A stretch of 64,000 nt of DNA, taken from the NCBI GenBank assembly GCA_050258555.1, contig JBLMZA010000031.1, positions 1 to 64,000 on the forward strand. The letters are read 5' to 3'. Below, in pieces: positions 16,005-25,853 of this stretch (position 1 is the stretch's first letter; each line of letters begins with the position of its first letter). The stretch is from CAISDA01 sp050258555 (GTDB taxonomy: Bacteria; Bacteroidota; Ignavibacteria; UBA10030; UBA8401). The notes beneath the pieces are model-generated. The model searched no databases. It was given only the letters and a program-made list of their open reading frames with translations, and was not told the origin of the DNA. Both the position numbers and the translations under genes were made by a program.

Positions 16005-18122
16005 TCAGAGATAATATTTCTTCACGTAATCCGAGACCATGCGGTGCGTGTTGTACTGCGGCACGAGCGTTGCAATCGCGCGGCGCATGCGCTTGATCCA
16101 CTGCATGGGGATGTTCTTCGAGTTGCGCGTGTAGAATTCGGGGATGATCTTGTTTTTGATCACGTCGTAGAGGAACTGCGAATCCTGTTCGTCCTGCACC
16201 TGTTCCGACGCCGGCTGCTCGTCGCCGCCGATCGACCATCCGTTCGTGCCGTCGTAGGCTTCGCGCCACCATCCGTCCATGATGCTGCAGTTGAGTCCGC
16301 CGTGGATCGACACTTTCTGGCCGCTGGTGCCGCTGGCTTCAAGCGGGCGGCGCGGATTATTGAGCCACACATCGGCGCCCGAGATCAGGTGGCGCGCCAC
16401 GTTGATGTCGTAGTTCTCGAGGAAGATCACCTTGCCGAAGAGCTGCGGATGCTTCGTCAGATCGACGATGCGCTGGATGTACTTCTTTCCCTCGTCGTCG
16501 CGCGGATGCGCCTTGCCGGCGAAGATGAGCTGTATCGGATGTTTCGCATCGTTGAAGAGCTCGAGCGTCCGCTCGAAATGCGTGAACAGCAGCGGAGCGC
16601 GCTTGTACGTGGCGAAGCGCCGGGCGAAGCCGATCGTGAGCACATCGGGATTGAGGATCGTCTCGAAGGCGGCGAGTCCGTTGCCGTAGCGCATGTGCTG
16701 CTGCTTCATCGTGAAGCGCGCGAATTCGATCAATTGCCGGCGCAACTGGTAGCGCAGTGCCCAGAACTCCTCGTCCGTGATCGTGCGGCCGCTCACCACA
16801 TTCTTCCACACGGCGGGGGAAAGGAACTTCTCGTCCCAGTCCGCTCCGAGCTTCTCGCTCCAGAACCTGTCTGTGACGGGATTCGCCCATCCTTTGATAT
16901 GCACGCCGTTGGTGATCGCGCCGATTGGCACTTTTTCCACGGCCGTATGCGGATAGAGCGTCTTCCACATTTCCCGGCTCACATGCCCGTGCAGCTCGCT
17001 CACGCCGTTGGCCGAGCGCGACATCTTGAGCGCGAGCACCGTCATGCAGAACGACTCGTGCGCGTCGCCGGGATTGATGCGTCCGAATGCCATGAGCTGA
17101 TCGATGGACATTTTGAGCTCGCTCACCTTCTGACCGAATGCGTACTCGATCAGGTCGCGGTTGAATCGGTCATGACCGGCGGGCACGGGCGTATGCGTCG
17201 TAAAGGCGCAGCGCTTCGTGACGGAGACGACGCCTTCATCCGCCGTATGGCCCTCGGCGATCTGCTCGCGCAGAAGCTCGATGGTGAGGAAGGCCGAATG
17301 TCCTTCATTCATGTGGAAGAGCGAGGGCGTGATGCCCAAGGCGCGCAGCATGCGCACGCCGCCGATGCCGAGCACGATCTCCTGTGAGATGCGCGTGGTC
17401 GAGTCGCCGCCGTAGACGTGCGCGGTGATGTCGCGGAAGCGCTCTTCGTTCTGGGGGAGATTCGTATCGAGCATATAGAGCGTCGAGCGTCCGACCATGA
17501 GCTTCCAGGCCGCGACCTTCACGATGCTGAAGCCGATCTGCACGCTGATCATGACCGGAACGCCGTGTTCGTCGCAGACCTGCTCGATGGGCAGCTTGTG
17601 CGTATCGGCCGCGATGTACTGCTCCTGCTGCCAGCCCTCGACGCCGATGCGCTGCTCGAAATATCCCTGGCGGTAGAAGAGCGTGATGCCGATGAAGGGC
17701 ACGCCGAGGTCCGAGGCGGACTTCGTATGGTCTCCGGCGAGGATGCCGAGGCCGCCCGAATACGTGCGGAGGCTTTCATGGAATCCGAATTCGGCGCTGA
17801 AATACGCCACGGGATTTTTCAGCTTCTTCGCATGCGCGGCCGTCCAGGTCTTGGTCTGCTTCATGTATGCGTTGAACGCCTTGATCACTTTTTGAACGCG
17901 CATGCAATAATCCTTGTTGGCCAACCGGGCGAGGATTTCCTGTTCGGAGATCTCGGCCAGGAGCGCGGACGGATTATGGTGCGAGGTTTCCCACAACCGG
18001 GGGGCGAGTTCCTGAAAGACCTGCTGTGCTTCAAAATTCCAGCTCCACCACAAATTGCGCGAGACACGGCGCAGGCCCGTGAGGAGATCGTGCGCGTCGA
18101 CGGTTTGTTTTTTAGTAGGCAT
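16005..18122 (-). CDS. glgP: Alpha-glucan (glycogen/maltodextrin) phosphorylase, GT35
   Basis: The 705-residue enzyme releases glucose-1-phosphate from glycogen-type glucans with PLP. It has the family's YFSAEFGFHESLRTYSGGLG near residue 110, HMNEGHSAFLTIEL, FTTHTPVPAGHDRF, and the PLP-site segment EASGTSGQKVSIHGG with the lysine. It belongs to the shorter TIGR02094-type family, not the 800+ residue mammalian-like form. ATG 18122 is chosen because the open frame upstream is AT-rich and reads as noise. It ends at a strong terminator. Confidence 0.92.
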   Translation of the reverse strand: MPTKKQTVDAHDLLTGLRRVSRNLWWSWNFEAQQVFQELAPRLWETSHHNPSALLAEISEQEILARLANKDYCMRVQKVIKAFNAYMKQTKTWTAAHAKKLKNPVAYFSAEFGFHESLRTYSGGLGILAGDHTKSASDLGVPFIGITLFYRQGYFEQRIGVEGWQQEQYIAADTHKLPIEQVCDEHGVPVMISVQIGFSIVKVAAWKLMVGRSTLYMLDTNLPQNEERFRDITAHVYGGDSTTRISQEIVLGIGGVRMLRALGITPSLFHMNEGHSAFLTIELLREQIAEGHTADEGVVSVTKRCAFTTHTPVPAGHDRFNRDLIEYAFGQKVSELKMSIDQLMAFGRINPGDAHESFCMTVLALKMSRSANGVSELHGHVSREMWKTLYPHTAVEKVPIGAITNGVHIKGWANPVTDRFWSEKLGADWDEKFLSPAVWKNVVSGRTITDEEFWALRYQLRRQLIEFARFTMKQQHMRYGNGLAAFETILNPDVLTIGFARRFATYKRAPLLFTHFERTLELFNDAKHPIQLIFAGKAHPRDDEGKKYIQRIVDLTKHPQLFGKVIFLENYDINVARHLISGADVWLNNPRRPLEASGTSGQKVSIHGGLNCSIMDGWWREAYDGTNGWSIGGDEQPASEQVQDEQDSQFLYDVIKNKIIPEFYTRNSKNIPMQWIKRMRRAIATLVPQYNTHRMVSDYVKKYYL

Positions 18123-18266
18123 ACATTTCCCAATTGTGAAGAGTTCGGTAGTGATCGAAAAACAGATAGCATTAAGAACGGAAAAAAAACGAAAAAATTC
18201 CAGCAAAAAATGGAAGGGGTTCCACGCCGTCGACTGGTGAAGCGGGAACTAAAAAAAAGGGGGTTT

Positions 18267-18761
18267 TCAGGTTCCCGGCGCGAGACGGGCCATCTGCTCG
18301 GCGTTCATGAGCCAGTCGAGCCGGCCGGCGCCGCGCTCGATCACAGGGCCGACCGAGACGCAGGCAACCGTGGCGGGACGAAAGAGGATGCGGGCATCGG
18401 ATTGGCCGCTGACAAGCGTCGAGACGCAGGTGCTCAGAAACGGCTCATGTCCGACGAGCAGCACATTGCTGTCGTTTGTGCAGTGCTTCAGCTCGGCAAA
18501 GAGATTGCGCGGATCGGCGCCCGGCGTCAGATGCTCGCACGGCTCGATGGGCGCCGTGCCGAGATGACTTCGGATGATCGATGCCGTCTGCTGCGCGCGG
18601 ATGATGGGGCTGGCAAAAATCGAATGCGCGCGCCCGACGAGCAGTTTCAGCGCGCGCCCTACGCCGTCGGCTTCCGCTTTGCCGTGCATGGTGAGCGTGC
18701 GTTCGAAATCGCTTGGCGCGACCGTGCCGGCTTCGCCGTGTCGGATAAAATAGAGGACCAT
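18267..18761 (-). CDS. sixA: SixA-type phosphohistidine phosphatase
   Basis: A 164-residue histidine-phosphatase-fold protein with the N-terminal catalytic LYFIRHGEAGTV, the arginine region ASPIIRAQQTASII and the second His in NVLLVGHEPFLS. SixA proteins remove phosphate from phosphohistidine of phosphotransfer proteins. It starts 9 bases after the add stop, with its ribosome site AAGGA overlapping that stop, so the two are translationally linked. Confidence 0.88.
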   Translation of the reverse strand: MVLYFIRHGEAGTVAPSDFERTLTMHGKAEADGVGRALKLLVGRAHSIFASPIIRAQQTASIIRSHLGTAPIEPCEHLTPGADPRNLFAELKHCTNDSNVLLVGHEPFLSTCVSTLVSGQSDARILFRPATVACVSVGPVIERGAGRLDWLMNAEQMARLAPGT

Positions 18762-18769
18762 GGTATCCT

Positions 18770-19843
18770 TTACGGCCTGATCGCCGCGAATCCAGGCTTG
18801 ATCACGTCATAAATGAGCCGGATGCGGTCGCGATAGGGAATGAATGCGCTTTTCATCGCGTTGATGGACAATTTTTCGAGATCGTCGAAGCGCAGGCCGA
18901 ATTTCTGATTGGCGACTTCATACTCATCGGTGAGCGTGATGCCGCTCATCAGCCGGTCATCGGTGTTGAGCGTCACGCGGAACTTATACTTATAGAGAAT
19001 CCCGAACGGATGTTCCTCCACCGTGCGCACCGCGCCCGTATGGACGTTGCTGGTGAGACAGATTTCAAGCGGGATGCGCTTGTCGAGCACATACTGCGCC
19101 AGCGTGCCCATGCTGAGCACTTCGCCGTCCTTGATGCGCATGTCTTCGATCAGACGCGTGCCGTGGCCGATGCGGTGCGCGCCGCACCATTGAATGGCCT
19201 GCCAGATCGATTCCTTGCCGAAGGCTTCGCCGGCATGAATCGTAATGTTGAAATTTTCGCGCTGTATGTAATGGAATGCGTCGACGTGCTTCTTCGGGGG
19301 ATATCCGCCTTCTTCGCCCGCAAGATCGAAGGCCACCACGCCGAAGTTCCTAAATTCGACGGCCAGTTCCGCCACTTCCTGCGACACCGAGGGCTCCATG
19401 TGCCGCATCGCGCAGAGGATGATGCCGTAATGAATGCCGAACTCCTTCTTGCCGCGCTCGAGTCCGCGCAGCACCGCGCGCACGACCTTGTGCTGGGGAA
19501 GGCCCTTCAGCGTGTGGAAGACCGGCGCGAAGCGCGTCTCGACATACACGACGCCGTCCTTTTTCATGTCCTCCATCATTTCATAGGCCACGCGTTCCAA
19601 TGCGTCTTCCGTCTGCATCACGGCGCAGGTATGCTCGAAGCCCTCGAGAAACAGGGGAAGGCTTCCGCGCTGTGCGCCGCGCTGGAACCAGGCGCTCAAC
19701 TCGGCAGCATCGGTCGTGGGAAGGTTCGTGTAGTTCTGCTCGCGTGCAAGGTCGATCACGGTCTGGGGACGGACGCCGCCGTCCAGGTGGTCGTGCAGCA
19801 GCACTTTGGGCATTGCCTGAAGTATCTCGCGGGAGAGATCCAT
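18770..19843 (-). CDS. add: Adenosine deaminase
   Basis: The 357-residue TIM-barrel enzyme deaminates adenosine to inosine in purine salvage. The zinc ligands are in LLHDHLDGG near residue 17, TIHAGEAFG near residue 210 and LNTDDRLMSG near residue 290, and the general-acid Glu is in HAGE. The usual NTDDP reads NTDDR. Also seen is the HRIGHGTRL motif. Length is normal. It is first in an add-sixA pair. Confidence 0.92.
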   Translation of the reverse strand: MDLSREILQAMPKVLLHDHLDGGVRPQTVIDLAREQNYTNLPTTDAAELSAWFQRGAQRGSLPLFLEGFEHTCAVMQTEDALERVAYEMMEDMKKDGVVYVETRFAPVFHTLKGLPQHKVVRAVLRGLERGKKEFGIHYGIILCAMRHMEPSVSQEVAELAVEFRNFGVVAFDLAGEEGGYPPKKHVDAFHYIQRENFNITIHAGEAFGKESIWQAIQWCGAHRIGHGTRLIEDMRIKDGEVLSMGTLAQYVLDKRIPLEICLTSNVHTGAVRTVEEHPFGILYKYKFRVTLNTDDRLMSGITLTDEYEVANQKFGLRFDDLEKLSINAMKSAFIPYRDRIRLIYDVIKPGFAAIRP

Positions 19844-19941
19844 AAAAAATCCCTGTCAGTGTGTGTGCGGAAAAATTTTGTAACCACTAATGTAGCCAGT
19901 GAAACGATGATTTGCAACAAAAATCAACCCTGCCGGTCTTC

Positions 19942-19970
19942 TTGAAAAGAAACAGGAAATTTTGTATATA
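19942..19970 (+). promoter_or_regulatory. Likely sulP promoter
   Basis: TTGAAA (19942-19947), a 17-base spacer and TATATA (19965-19970). The leader to the chosen SulP start would be about 115 bases and includes two overlapping hairpins. Confidence 0.6.
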
Positions 19971-19981
19971 TGGAGTATCGA

Positions 19982-20011
19982 CGCAGGCCGAGAAACCGCC
20001 TGCGTTTCTCG
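19982..20011 (+). promoter_or_regulatory. Mutually exclusive hairpins in the sulP leader
   Basis: CGCAGGC (19982-19988) pairs perfectly with GCCTGCG (19998-20004), while CGAGAAAC (19989-19996) pairs perfectly with GTTTCTCG (20004-20011). The two stems interleave and cannot form together. This arrangement suits a switchable leader, but no ligand-type fold is recognised. Confidence 0.45.
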
Positions 20012-20091
20012 TTTCACGCATTCCGCATGCATCATCCCGGATGTCCGTGTTTGTTATCCACTCAGACTATTACCTTTCAGATACATATCAT

Positions 20092-21783
20092 ATGGACGCA
20101 TCAGCTCATAAACGCCTGGAGCCGAAACTGTTCACGGTTCTCCGGAGCGGGTATACCCGCAAATTGTTTTTCGCCGATCTCAGCGCCGGCCTCATCGTCG
20201 GCATCGTGGCGCTGCCTCTTGCGATCGCGTTCGCGATCGCTTCCGGCGTCAAGCCCGAACAGGGACTGTATACCGCCATCATCGCAGGCTTCATTGTTGC
20301 CGTCATGGGCGGCACACGCGTGCAGATCTCGGGTCCCACCGGCGCCTTCATCGTCATCATCTATGGCATCGTCCAGCGGTACGGCTTCGACGGCCTTGCC
20401 ACCGCCACGCTCATTGCCGGCGTGCTGCTGGTGATCATGGGATTGGCGCGCCTGGGCAATCTTCTGAAATTCATACCCTATCCGCTCACTGTCGGCTTCA
20501 CGAGCGGCATCGCCCTCATCATCTTTTCGGGACAGGTCAAGGATTTTCTCGGTCTGCAGATTGCCAATGTCCCGGCCGATTTCATGGAGAAGTGGTATGT
20601 CTATTTTCATTCCTTTTCGACCCTGAATTACTGGGCCCTGGGCATCGGGGTGCTCTCGCTGCTCATTGTGATGTTCACGCCGCGCTTTTCGGCGAAAGTG
20701 CCGGGTTCGCTGGCGGCCATCATCGTGGCCACCATGCTGGTGCAGTATTTCCAGCTGCCGGTGGAGACCATCGGCAGCCGTTTCGGATCCGTTCCCAACA
20801 CGCTGCCTTTGCCGTCGATGCCGAAGATCTCCTGGAGCCTGGTGAGCCAGATGTTCTCGCCGGCGGTCACCATTGCGCTGCTGGCGGCGATTGAATCGCT
20901 GCTCTCGGCCGTCGTGGCCGACGGCATGATCGGTTCTCGCCACCGCTCGAACATGGAACTCATCGCTCTCGGCACGGCGAACTTCTTCACGCCGTTTTTC
21001 GGCGGCATTCCGGCCACGGGCGCCATCGCGCGCACGGCAACGAACATCAAGAACGGCGGCCGCACCCCCATTTCGGGCATCGTCCATTCGGTCGTGCTGC
21101 TGCTGATCATGCTGCTCTTCGGCCGCTGGGCGGCGCTCATTCCCATGCCGGCGCTCGCGGCGATCCTGATCGTCGTTGCCTACAATATGAGCGAATGGCA
21201 TTCATTCGTGCGCATCTTCAGCACGCCGCGCTCCGATGTGCTCATCATGGTCATCACGTTCCTGCTGACAGTGCTCATCGATCTTACCGTGGCCATCGAA
21301 GTGGGCATTCTGCTTTCGGCGCTCTTCTTCCTGCAGCGCATGGCCGATGTGAGCCAGGCGCAGATCATCACGCGCGAAATTCAGAAGGAGAAAGAGGAGG
21401 ATGAAACCGCGTCGGCCGATACCGCCGCCGTCATTCCGCCCGGCGTGGAAGTCTTCGAAGTCTACGGATCGCTGTTCTTCGGAGCGGTCGATCAGTTCAA
21501 GGACGCGCTCCGGCAGATGGAGAAGAAGACGAAGGTGCTCATCATCGACATGAAGACGCTGCTGGCCATCGACGCCACCGGTCTGCGTGCGCTCGAAGAT
21601 ATCACGGCGCAGTCCGTGCGCGAGCATATGACAATCATCATTTCCGGCGTGCACAAACAGCCGCTCTTTGCCATGGAGCGTTCGGGCTTCCTTGCGAAGA
21701 TCGGGGAAGACAACCTCTGCGGCGATCTTGACGAAGCGCTGGCCCGCGCGCAGACGCTCATCGATGCGAAGCGTTCCGTCTGA
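20092..21783 (+). CDS. SulP-family anion transporter with STAS domain
   Basis: The 563-residue protein has a membrane domain of about 14 segments starting FFADLSAGLIVGIVALPLA, with the family motifs SGPTGAFIVIIYG and IARTATNIKNGGRTPISGI, and a cytoplasmic STAS domain (about 440-560) containing VLIIDMKTLLAIDATGLRAL. It imports sulfate, bicarbonate or a related anion; the sequence does not decide which. I chose ATG 20092, just before the conserved N-terminus; ATG 20041 in the same frame is possible. It converges on polA. Confidence 0.9.
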   Translation: MDASAHKRLEPKLFTVLRSGYTRKLFFADLSAGLIVGIVALPLAIAFAIASGVKPEQGLYTAIIAGFIVAVMGGTRVQISGPTGAFIVIIYGIVQRYGFDGLATATLIAGVLLVIMGLARLGNLLKFIPYPLTVGFTSGIALIIFSGQVKDFLGLQIANVPADFMEKWYVYFHSFSTLNYWALGIGVLSLLIVMFTPRFSAKVPGSLAAIIVATMLVQYFQLPVETIGSRFGSVPNTLPLPSMPKISWSLVSQMFSPAVTIALLAAIESLLSAVVADGMIGSRHRSNMELIALGTANFFTPFFGGIPATGAIARTATNIKNGGRTPISGIVHSVVLLLIMLLFGRWAALIPMPALAAILIVVAYNMSEWHSFVRIFSTPRSDVLIMVITFLLTVLIDLTVAIEVGILLSALFFLQRMADVSQAQIITREIQKEKEEDETASADTAAVIPPGVEVFEVYGSLFFGAVDQFKDALRQMEKKTKVLIIDMKTLLAIDATGLRALEDITAQSVREHMTIIISGVHKQPLFAMERSGFLAKIGEDNLCGDLDEALARAQTLIDAKRSV

Positions 21784-21790
21784 CGGCGGA

Positions 21791-24700
21791 TCAGTGCGCC
21801 TCGAGCCAGTTTGAACCGGCGCCGATTTCGACTTCGATCGGCACGGACATCTTCATGGCATTCTTCATCTTATCCGCGACAAGCGCGCGCACCAGCTCGA
21901 GCTCGTTTTCATAGACTTCGAAGACGAGCTCGTCGTGCACCTGCAGGAGCATCCTGCTTCTGACCTTCTTCGTTTCGAACGCGCGATGGATGTCGATCAT
22001 CGCGCGCTTGATCATGTCGGCCGCCGTACCCTGTATCGGCATATTGATCGCCTGGCGCTCGGCGTTGGCGCGGATCGGATTGTTGCGGCTGTTGATGTCG
22101 GGCAGGTAGCGCCGTCTTCCGCTCAAGGTTTCGACGTAGCCTTTGGCGCGCGCCGAAGCGATCGTCTCCGCAATGTACGTCTTCACATTGGGGAAGCGCT
22201 CGAAATACTTCGCGATGATCTCGCGCGCCTCGGCCTGCGGGATCTCCAGCCGCGCCGCCAGTCCGAACGCCCCGAGCCCGTACATGATCCCGAAATTCAC
22301 TTCCTTCGCCTTGCGGCGCTGGTCCTTCGTCACCTCGGCAATCGGCACGTTGAAGATTTTGGCTGCCGTCGTCGAATGGATATCCTCTCCCGCATGGAAC
22401 GCCGAGACGAGCGCCGGATCGCCCGAAATGTGCGCCATGATCCTGAGCTCGATCTGCGAATAATCGGCCGAGAGCATCGTCATGCCTTTTTCTCCCGGAA
22501 TGAACGCGCGGCGGATCTCGCGGCCCATCTCGCTGCGGATCGGAATGTTCTGCAGATTGGGTTCGCTGCTTGAAAGCCTGCCTGTGGATGCGACCGTCTG
22601 ATTGAAGGACGTGTGCACGCGCTGTGTGTCGGGATGCACGAGCTTCGGCAGCGCGTCGACGTACGTCGACTTGATCTTCTGCAATTGCCGGTAGTCCAGC
22701 ATGCGCGCCACGATGGGGTGTTCGTTCTTCAGCGTCTCCAATACGCCCACATCGGTCGAGTATCCGGTCTTCGTCTTGCGCACGGGCTTCAGGTTCAGCT
22801 TTGTGAAGAGGATCTGCGCCAACTGCTGCGTCGAATTGATGTTGAACTCTTCGCCCGCATCCTTGTAGATCTGCGCGACGATCTCTTTCAGATCCTTGTC
22901 GATCGAAGCGGACATCTCGCGCAGGAAGGGAATGTCGATGGCGATGCCGGTCTTTTCCATTTCCGTGAGCACCTCGATGAGCGGGAATTCGAGCTCCGTG
23001 CAGAGCGTCGTCATGCCGTGCAGCGTGAGCTTCGTGTGCAGCACATCGACGAGCTGATAGGTGATATCGGCGTCTTCGGCCGAGTAATCCGAGACAACGG
23101 GCAGCGGAACCGTGCGGATGTCCTTTTTCCCGTTGTCGGTCAATTGTCCGAATGAGATCATCGCATAGCCCAGATGCTCCTGGGCCAGCGCATCGAGATT
23201 GTGCTTGCCGTCGGGACGGAGGATGTAGCTGGCCACCATCGTGTCGAACTCCGCTCCGCGCACATCCAGACCGTAGCGGGTCATCACGAGCATGTCGTAT
23301 TTCAGGTTCTGGCCGTACTTCTTCACCTTCGGATTCGAAAAGACCGCGCCCATATCGCGCGCAAGCTTTTCCGGTTCGAGCATCCAGTGCTTCGGCTCCG
23401 GCGATTCGGGCGCATCGAACAGCGACGCGCCGTCGCCGGGCGGCGTGAAGCGCACGGGAAGATAATAGGCGATGTGCGGCTGGAAGCTGAAGGAGATGCC
23501 GACCAGATCGGCGCGCAGCGAATTGGTCGATGTCGTTTCGGTATCGAAGACGAACGCCTTCGCCTTCTTCAATTCGGAAAGAAAGCGCAGATACGCCGCA
23601 TCCGAGTCGATAAGCGCATACTGATGTTCGGAAGAGGAAATATCCGTGAGCGGGGTTTCGGGTTCGAAGACCGACGGAGCGGCCGTGCCGACGGCGCCGG
23701 CCGAGGGCTCGGGACTTCCCGGCACGGTTTCGCCGAGTGTCGCCCCGATGGCGGCGATTGCTTCGGCTTCATCAACAGGCGCTTCCGCGCCCGAGGAAGG
23801 TTCGTCGTTGGGACGCGGTGTGCCTTTCAGGTCCTTCGGTCCCGAGAGTTCAACGGGAGGCAGGTCCTGTTCGGGCATCGAAAGCGAAGAAGGCGCGATA
23901 TCCGCCAATCCGCTCGGGATGGGCGCGGCATCGGGCATGAGCGGTGCCGACGGCTTGAACTGGTCCTTGAGCTTCCGCACATGCGAACTGAATTCAAGGC
24001 GCGAAAAGAGCGCGATGAGCGAAGGGATGTCCCGCGCCTTGGCGCGCAGCGTGTGGAAATCGACCGACACGGGCACTTCGGTATGGATCGTCACCAGATG
24101 TTTCGAGAGCGCGGCCAGCTCCTTGTTTTTGAGCAGCTTTTCGCGCACGCCTTTCTGCGGGATCTCGTCGATGTGCTCGTAGATATTTTCGATCGTTCCG
24201 TATTTCTGTATGAGCGGCGTGGCGGTCTTGGGCCCCACGCCCGGGACGCCGGGCACATTGTCCGACGTATCGCCGATGAGTCCCAGAAGGTCGACGACCT
24301 GGGAGGGCGGCACGCCGAATTTCTCGATCACCGAGGCGTCGTCCAGAAATTCGTCGTCCGAGCCGCCGCGTCCGGGGCGGTAGATTTTCACGATCGGCGA
24401 AACGAGCTGCATGAAGTCCTTGTCCGATGTGACAAGATAGGATTCGACGTTTTCCTTCTCGGCCCTTCTGGCAAGCGTGCCGATGATGTCGTCGGCTTCG
24501 AAGCCGTCCATCTCGATGCAGGGGATGTTGTAGGCCTTCACCACGTCCTTCAGGACGGGAATGGATGCGGCCAGATCCTCGGGCATCTTGTTGCGCGTCG
24601 CCTTGTATTCCGCGTACGCTTCGTGCCGGAATGTCGGCTTGGCGGTATCGAAGACGACGGCGATGTAGTCGGGCATATGCACATCGAGCACTTTATTCAG

Positions 24701-24841
24701 GTAGTTGACGAAGCCGAAGATGGCGCTCGTATTTTCGCCGCGCGAGTTGATGAGCGGATTTCCCGCGAAGCTGTAGAATGCCCTGTAGACAAGTCCCATG
24801 CCGTCGAGCAGAAATAAGCGTTCCCTTCCTGAAGCTGCCAT
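21791..24841 (-). CDS. polA: DNA polymerase I
   Basis: The 1016-residue enzyme has all three domains. The 5'-3' nuclease (about 1-300) shows FLLDGMGLVYRAFYSF and DTSDNVPGVPGVGPKTA. A Pro/Ser/Ala-rich linker follows (about 305-395). The 3'-5' exonuclease (about 405-600) has FVFDTETTS, YGQNLKYDML and YSAEDADITYQL, so its Asp/Glu residues look intact. The polymerase has motif A SADYSQIELRIMAHISGD, motif B RRKAKEVNFGIMYGLGAFG and motif C LLQVHDELVFEV. It is somewhat longer than E. coli Pol I because of the linker. Confidence 0.96.
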   Translation of the reverse strand: MAASGRERLFLLDGMGLVYRAFYSFAGNPLINSRGENTSAIFGFVNYLNKVLDVHMPDYIAVVFDTAKPTFRHEAYAEYKATRNKMPEDLAASIPVLKDVVKAYNIPCIEMDGFEADDIIGTLARRAEKENVESYLVTSDKDFMQLVSPIVKIYRPGRGGSDDEFLDDASVIEKFGVPPSQVVDLLGLIGDTSDNVPGVPGVGPKTATPLIQKYGTIENIYEHIDEIPQKGVREKLLKNKELAALSKHLVTIHTEVPVSVDFHTLRAKARDIPSLIALFSRLEFSSHVRKLKDQFKPSAPLMPDAAPIPSGLADIAPSSLSMPEQDLPPVELSGPKDLKGTPRPNDEPSSGAEAPVDEAEAIAAIGATLGETVPGSPEPSAGAVGTAAPSVFEPETPLTDISSSEHQYALIDSDAAYLRFLSELKKAKAFVFDTETTSTNSLRADLVGISFSFQPHIAYYLPVRFTPPGDGASLFDAPESPEPKHWMLEPEKLARDMGAVFSNPKVKKYGQNLKYDMLVMTRYGLDVRGAEFDTMVASYILRPDGKHNLDALAQEHLGYAMISFGQLTDNGKKDIRTVPLPVVSDYSAEDADITYQLVDVLHTKLTLHGMTTLCTELEFPLIEVLTEMEKTGIAIDIPFLREMSASIDKDLKEIVAQIYKDAGEEFNINSTQQLAQILFTKLNLKPVRKTKTGYSTDVGVLETLKNEHPIVARMLDYRQLQKIKSTYVDALPKLVHPDTQRVHTSFNQTVASTGRLSSSEPNLQNIPIRSEMGREIRRAFIPGEKGMTMLSADYSQIELRIMAHISGDPALVSAFHAGEDIHSTTAAKIFNVPIAEVTKDQRRKAKEVNFGIMYGLGAFGLAARLEIPQAEAREIIAKYFERFPNVKTYIAETIASARAKGYVETLSGRRRYLPDINSRNNPIRANAERQAINMPIQGTAADMIKRAMIDIHRAFETKKVRSRMLLQVHDELVFEVYENELELVRALVADKMKNAMKMSVPIEVEIGAGSNWLEAH

Positions 24842-24909
24842 GATCGATCGCCTTTGTGATGAATGATTGTGAACTGCCTCTGTGTAAATATACCCACTCT
24901 CAAGCCGAC

Positions 24910-24937
24910 TTGCAAAAGAAGGGCTTTCGCGTATATT
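24910..24937 (+). promoter_or_regulatory. Likely promoter of the EamA transporter gene
   Basis: TTGCAA (24910-24915), a 16-base spacer and TATATT (24932-24937), giving a leader of about 50 bases. It lies in the gap that divides the divergent polA and transporter genes. Confidence 0.5.
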
Positions 24938-24992
24938 ACAGGGTTACTATTGTATTTGCCCGGACTCTTTCGAGCCTTTCATTACACACAGC

Positions 24993-25853
24993 ATGAATAT
25001 CTACATCGTTCTTATTTTTCAGGTCCTCATTTCCAGCGGCACGCATCTTGTCGCCAAAGCCGTCTCGCACGACATCGACGGGGTCGTGCTCACCTGTCTG
25101 CGCTCGGCGGTCGCCACGGCGGCTCTGCTTGTGATTTTCTTCGCGAAGGAAAAGCGCGTCAGGGTGTCGCGTGAAGATCTGCCGATGCTCGCCTGGCTCT
25201 CATTTCTCTGCATCCCGGTGAACCAGTTTCTGTTTCTCTACGGCATCCGCTTCACGCCGGCCGCAAACGGCGCGCTCTTGTATGCGACGACGCCGAGCTT
25301 CGTGCTCGTGCTCTCGGGACTGCTCTTGAAGGAGCGCATCACGAAGCGGAAGCTTGCCGGGGTGGTGATCGCGTTTCTGGGAGTGCTGGTCGTCGTCTTC
25401 GAGCGGGGCATCGATCTGTCGGCCGATTACATCTGGGGCAATTTCATCCTGCTTCTGGCCGTGCTGGCCTGGGCGCTCTATACGATACAGGGAAAGACGC
25501 TCATCGTCCGATACGGCGCCTTTCACATCAGCGCGCTCTCGATGATCGGCGGAACGATCATGTTTCTTCCGTTCGGCGCGTTCGGACTGGCGGGATTTGA
25601 TTTCGGCAGGATGACGGCGCTCCATTGGGAGGGGATCATCTATCTGGCGCTGGGCACCTCGATACTCGGATATTTTCTCTGGATGTATGCCATCGGCAAG
25701 ATCGATACGACGAAAGTCGCCGTCTTCTCGAATGCGCAGCCCATTGTCACCACCATTCTTTCGGTCGTGCTCCTGCACCAGTCCTTCAGCATTCCCTTCA
25801 TCGTCGGCGGCGTCATCACGATCGCCGGCGTATTGCTCACGCAGATGAAATGA
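24993..25853 (+). CDS. EamA-family (DMT) transporter
   Basis: The 286-residue protein has ten membrane segments in two EamA repeats. Typical features are LRSAVATAALL, the GIRFTPAANGALLYATTPSFV helix pair of repeat 1, and IGKIDTTKVAVFSNAQPIVTT in repeat 2. Members export amino acids or metabolites; the substrate is not known. No ribosome site is visible. Its stop directly abuts the stop of the convergent APC permease. Confidence 0.85.
   Translation: MNIYIVLIFQVLISSGTHLVAKAVSHDIDGVVLTCLRSAVATAALLVIFFAKEKRVRVSREDLPMLAWLSFLCIPVNQFLFLYGIRFTPAANGALLYATTPSFVLVLSGLLLKERITKRKLAGVVIAFLGVLVVVFERGIDLSADYIWGNFILLLAVLAWALYTIQGKTLIVRYGAFHISALSMIGGTIMFLPFGAFGLAGFDFGRMTALHWEGIIYLALGTSILGYFLWMYAIGKIDTTKVAVFSNAQPIVTTILSVVLLHQSFSIPFIVGGVITIAGVLLTQMK

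Noticed and set aside
15870..17387. 505-codon ORF on the plus strand
   Set aside because: Antisense to the alpha-glucan phosphorylase gene, with shadow-frame composition; it also runs through that gene's terminator.
23174..24817. 547-codon ORF on the plus strand
   Set aside because: Antisense to DNA polymerase I; very rich in Arg, His, Gly and Phe and without a domain.
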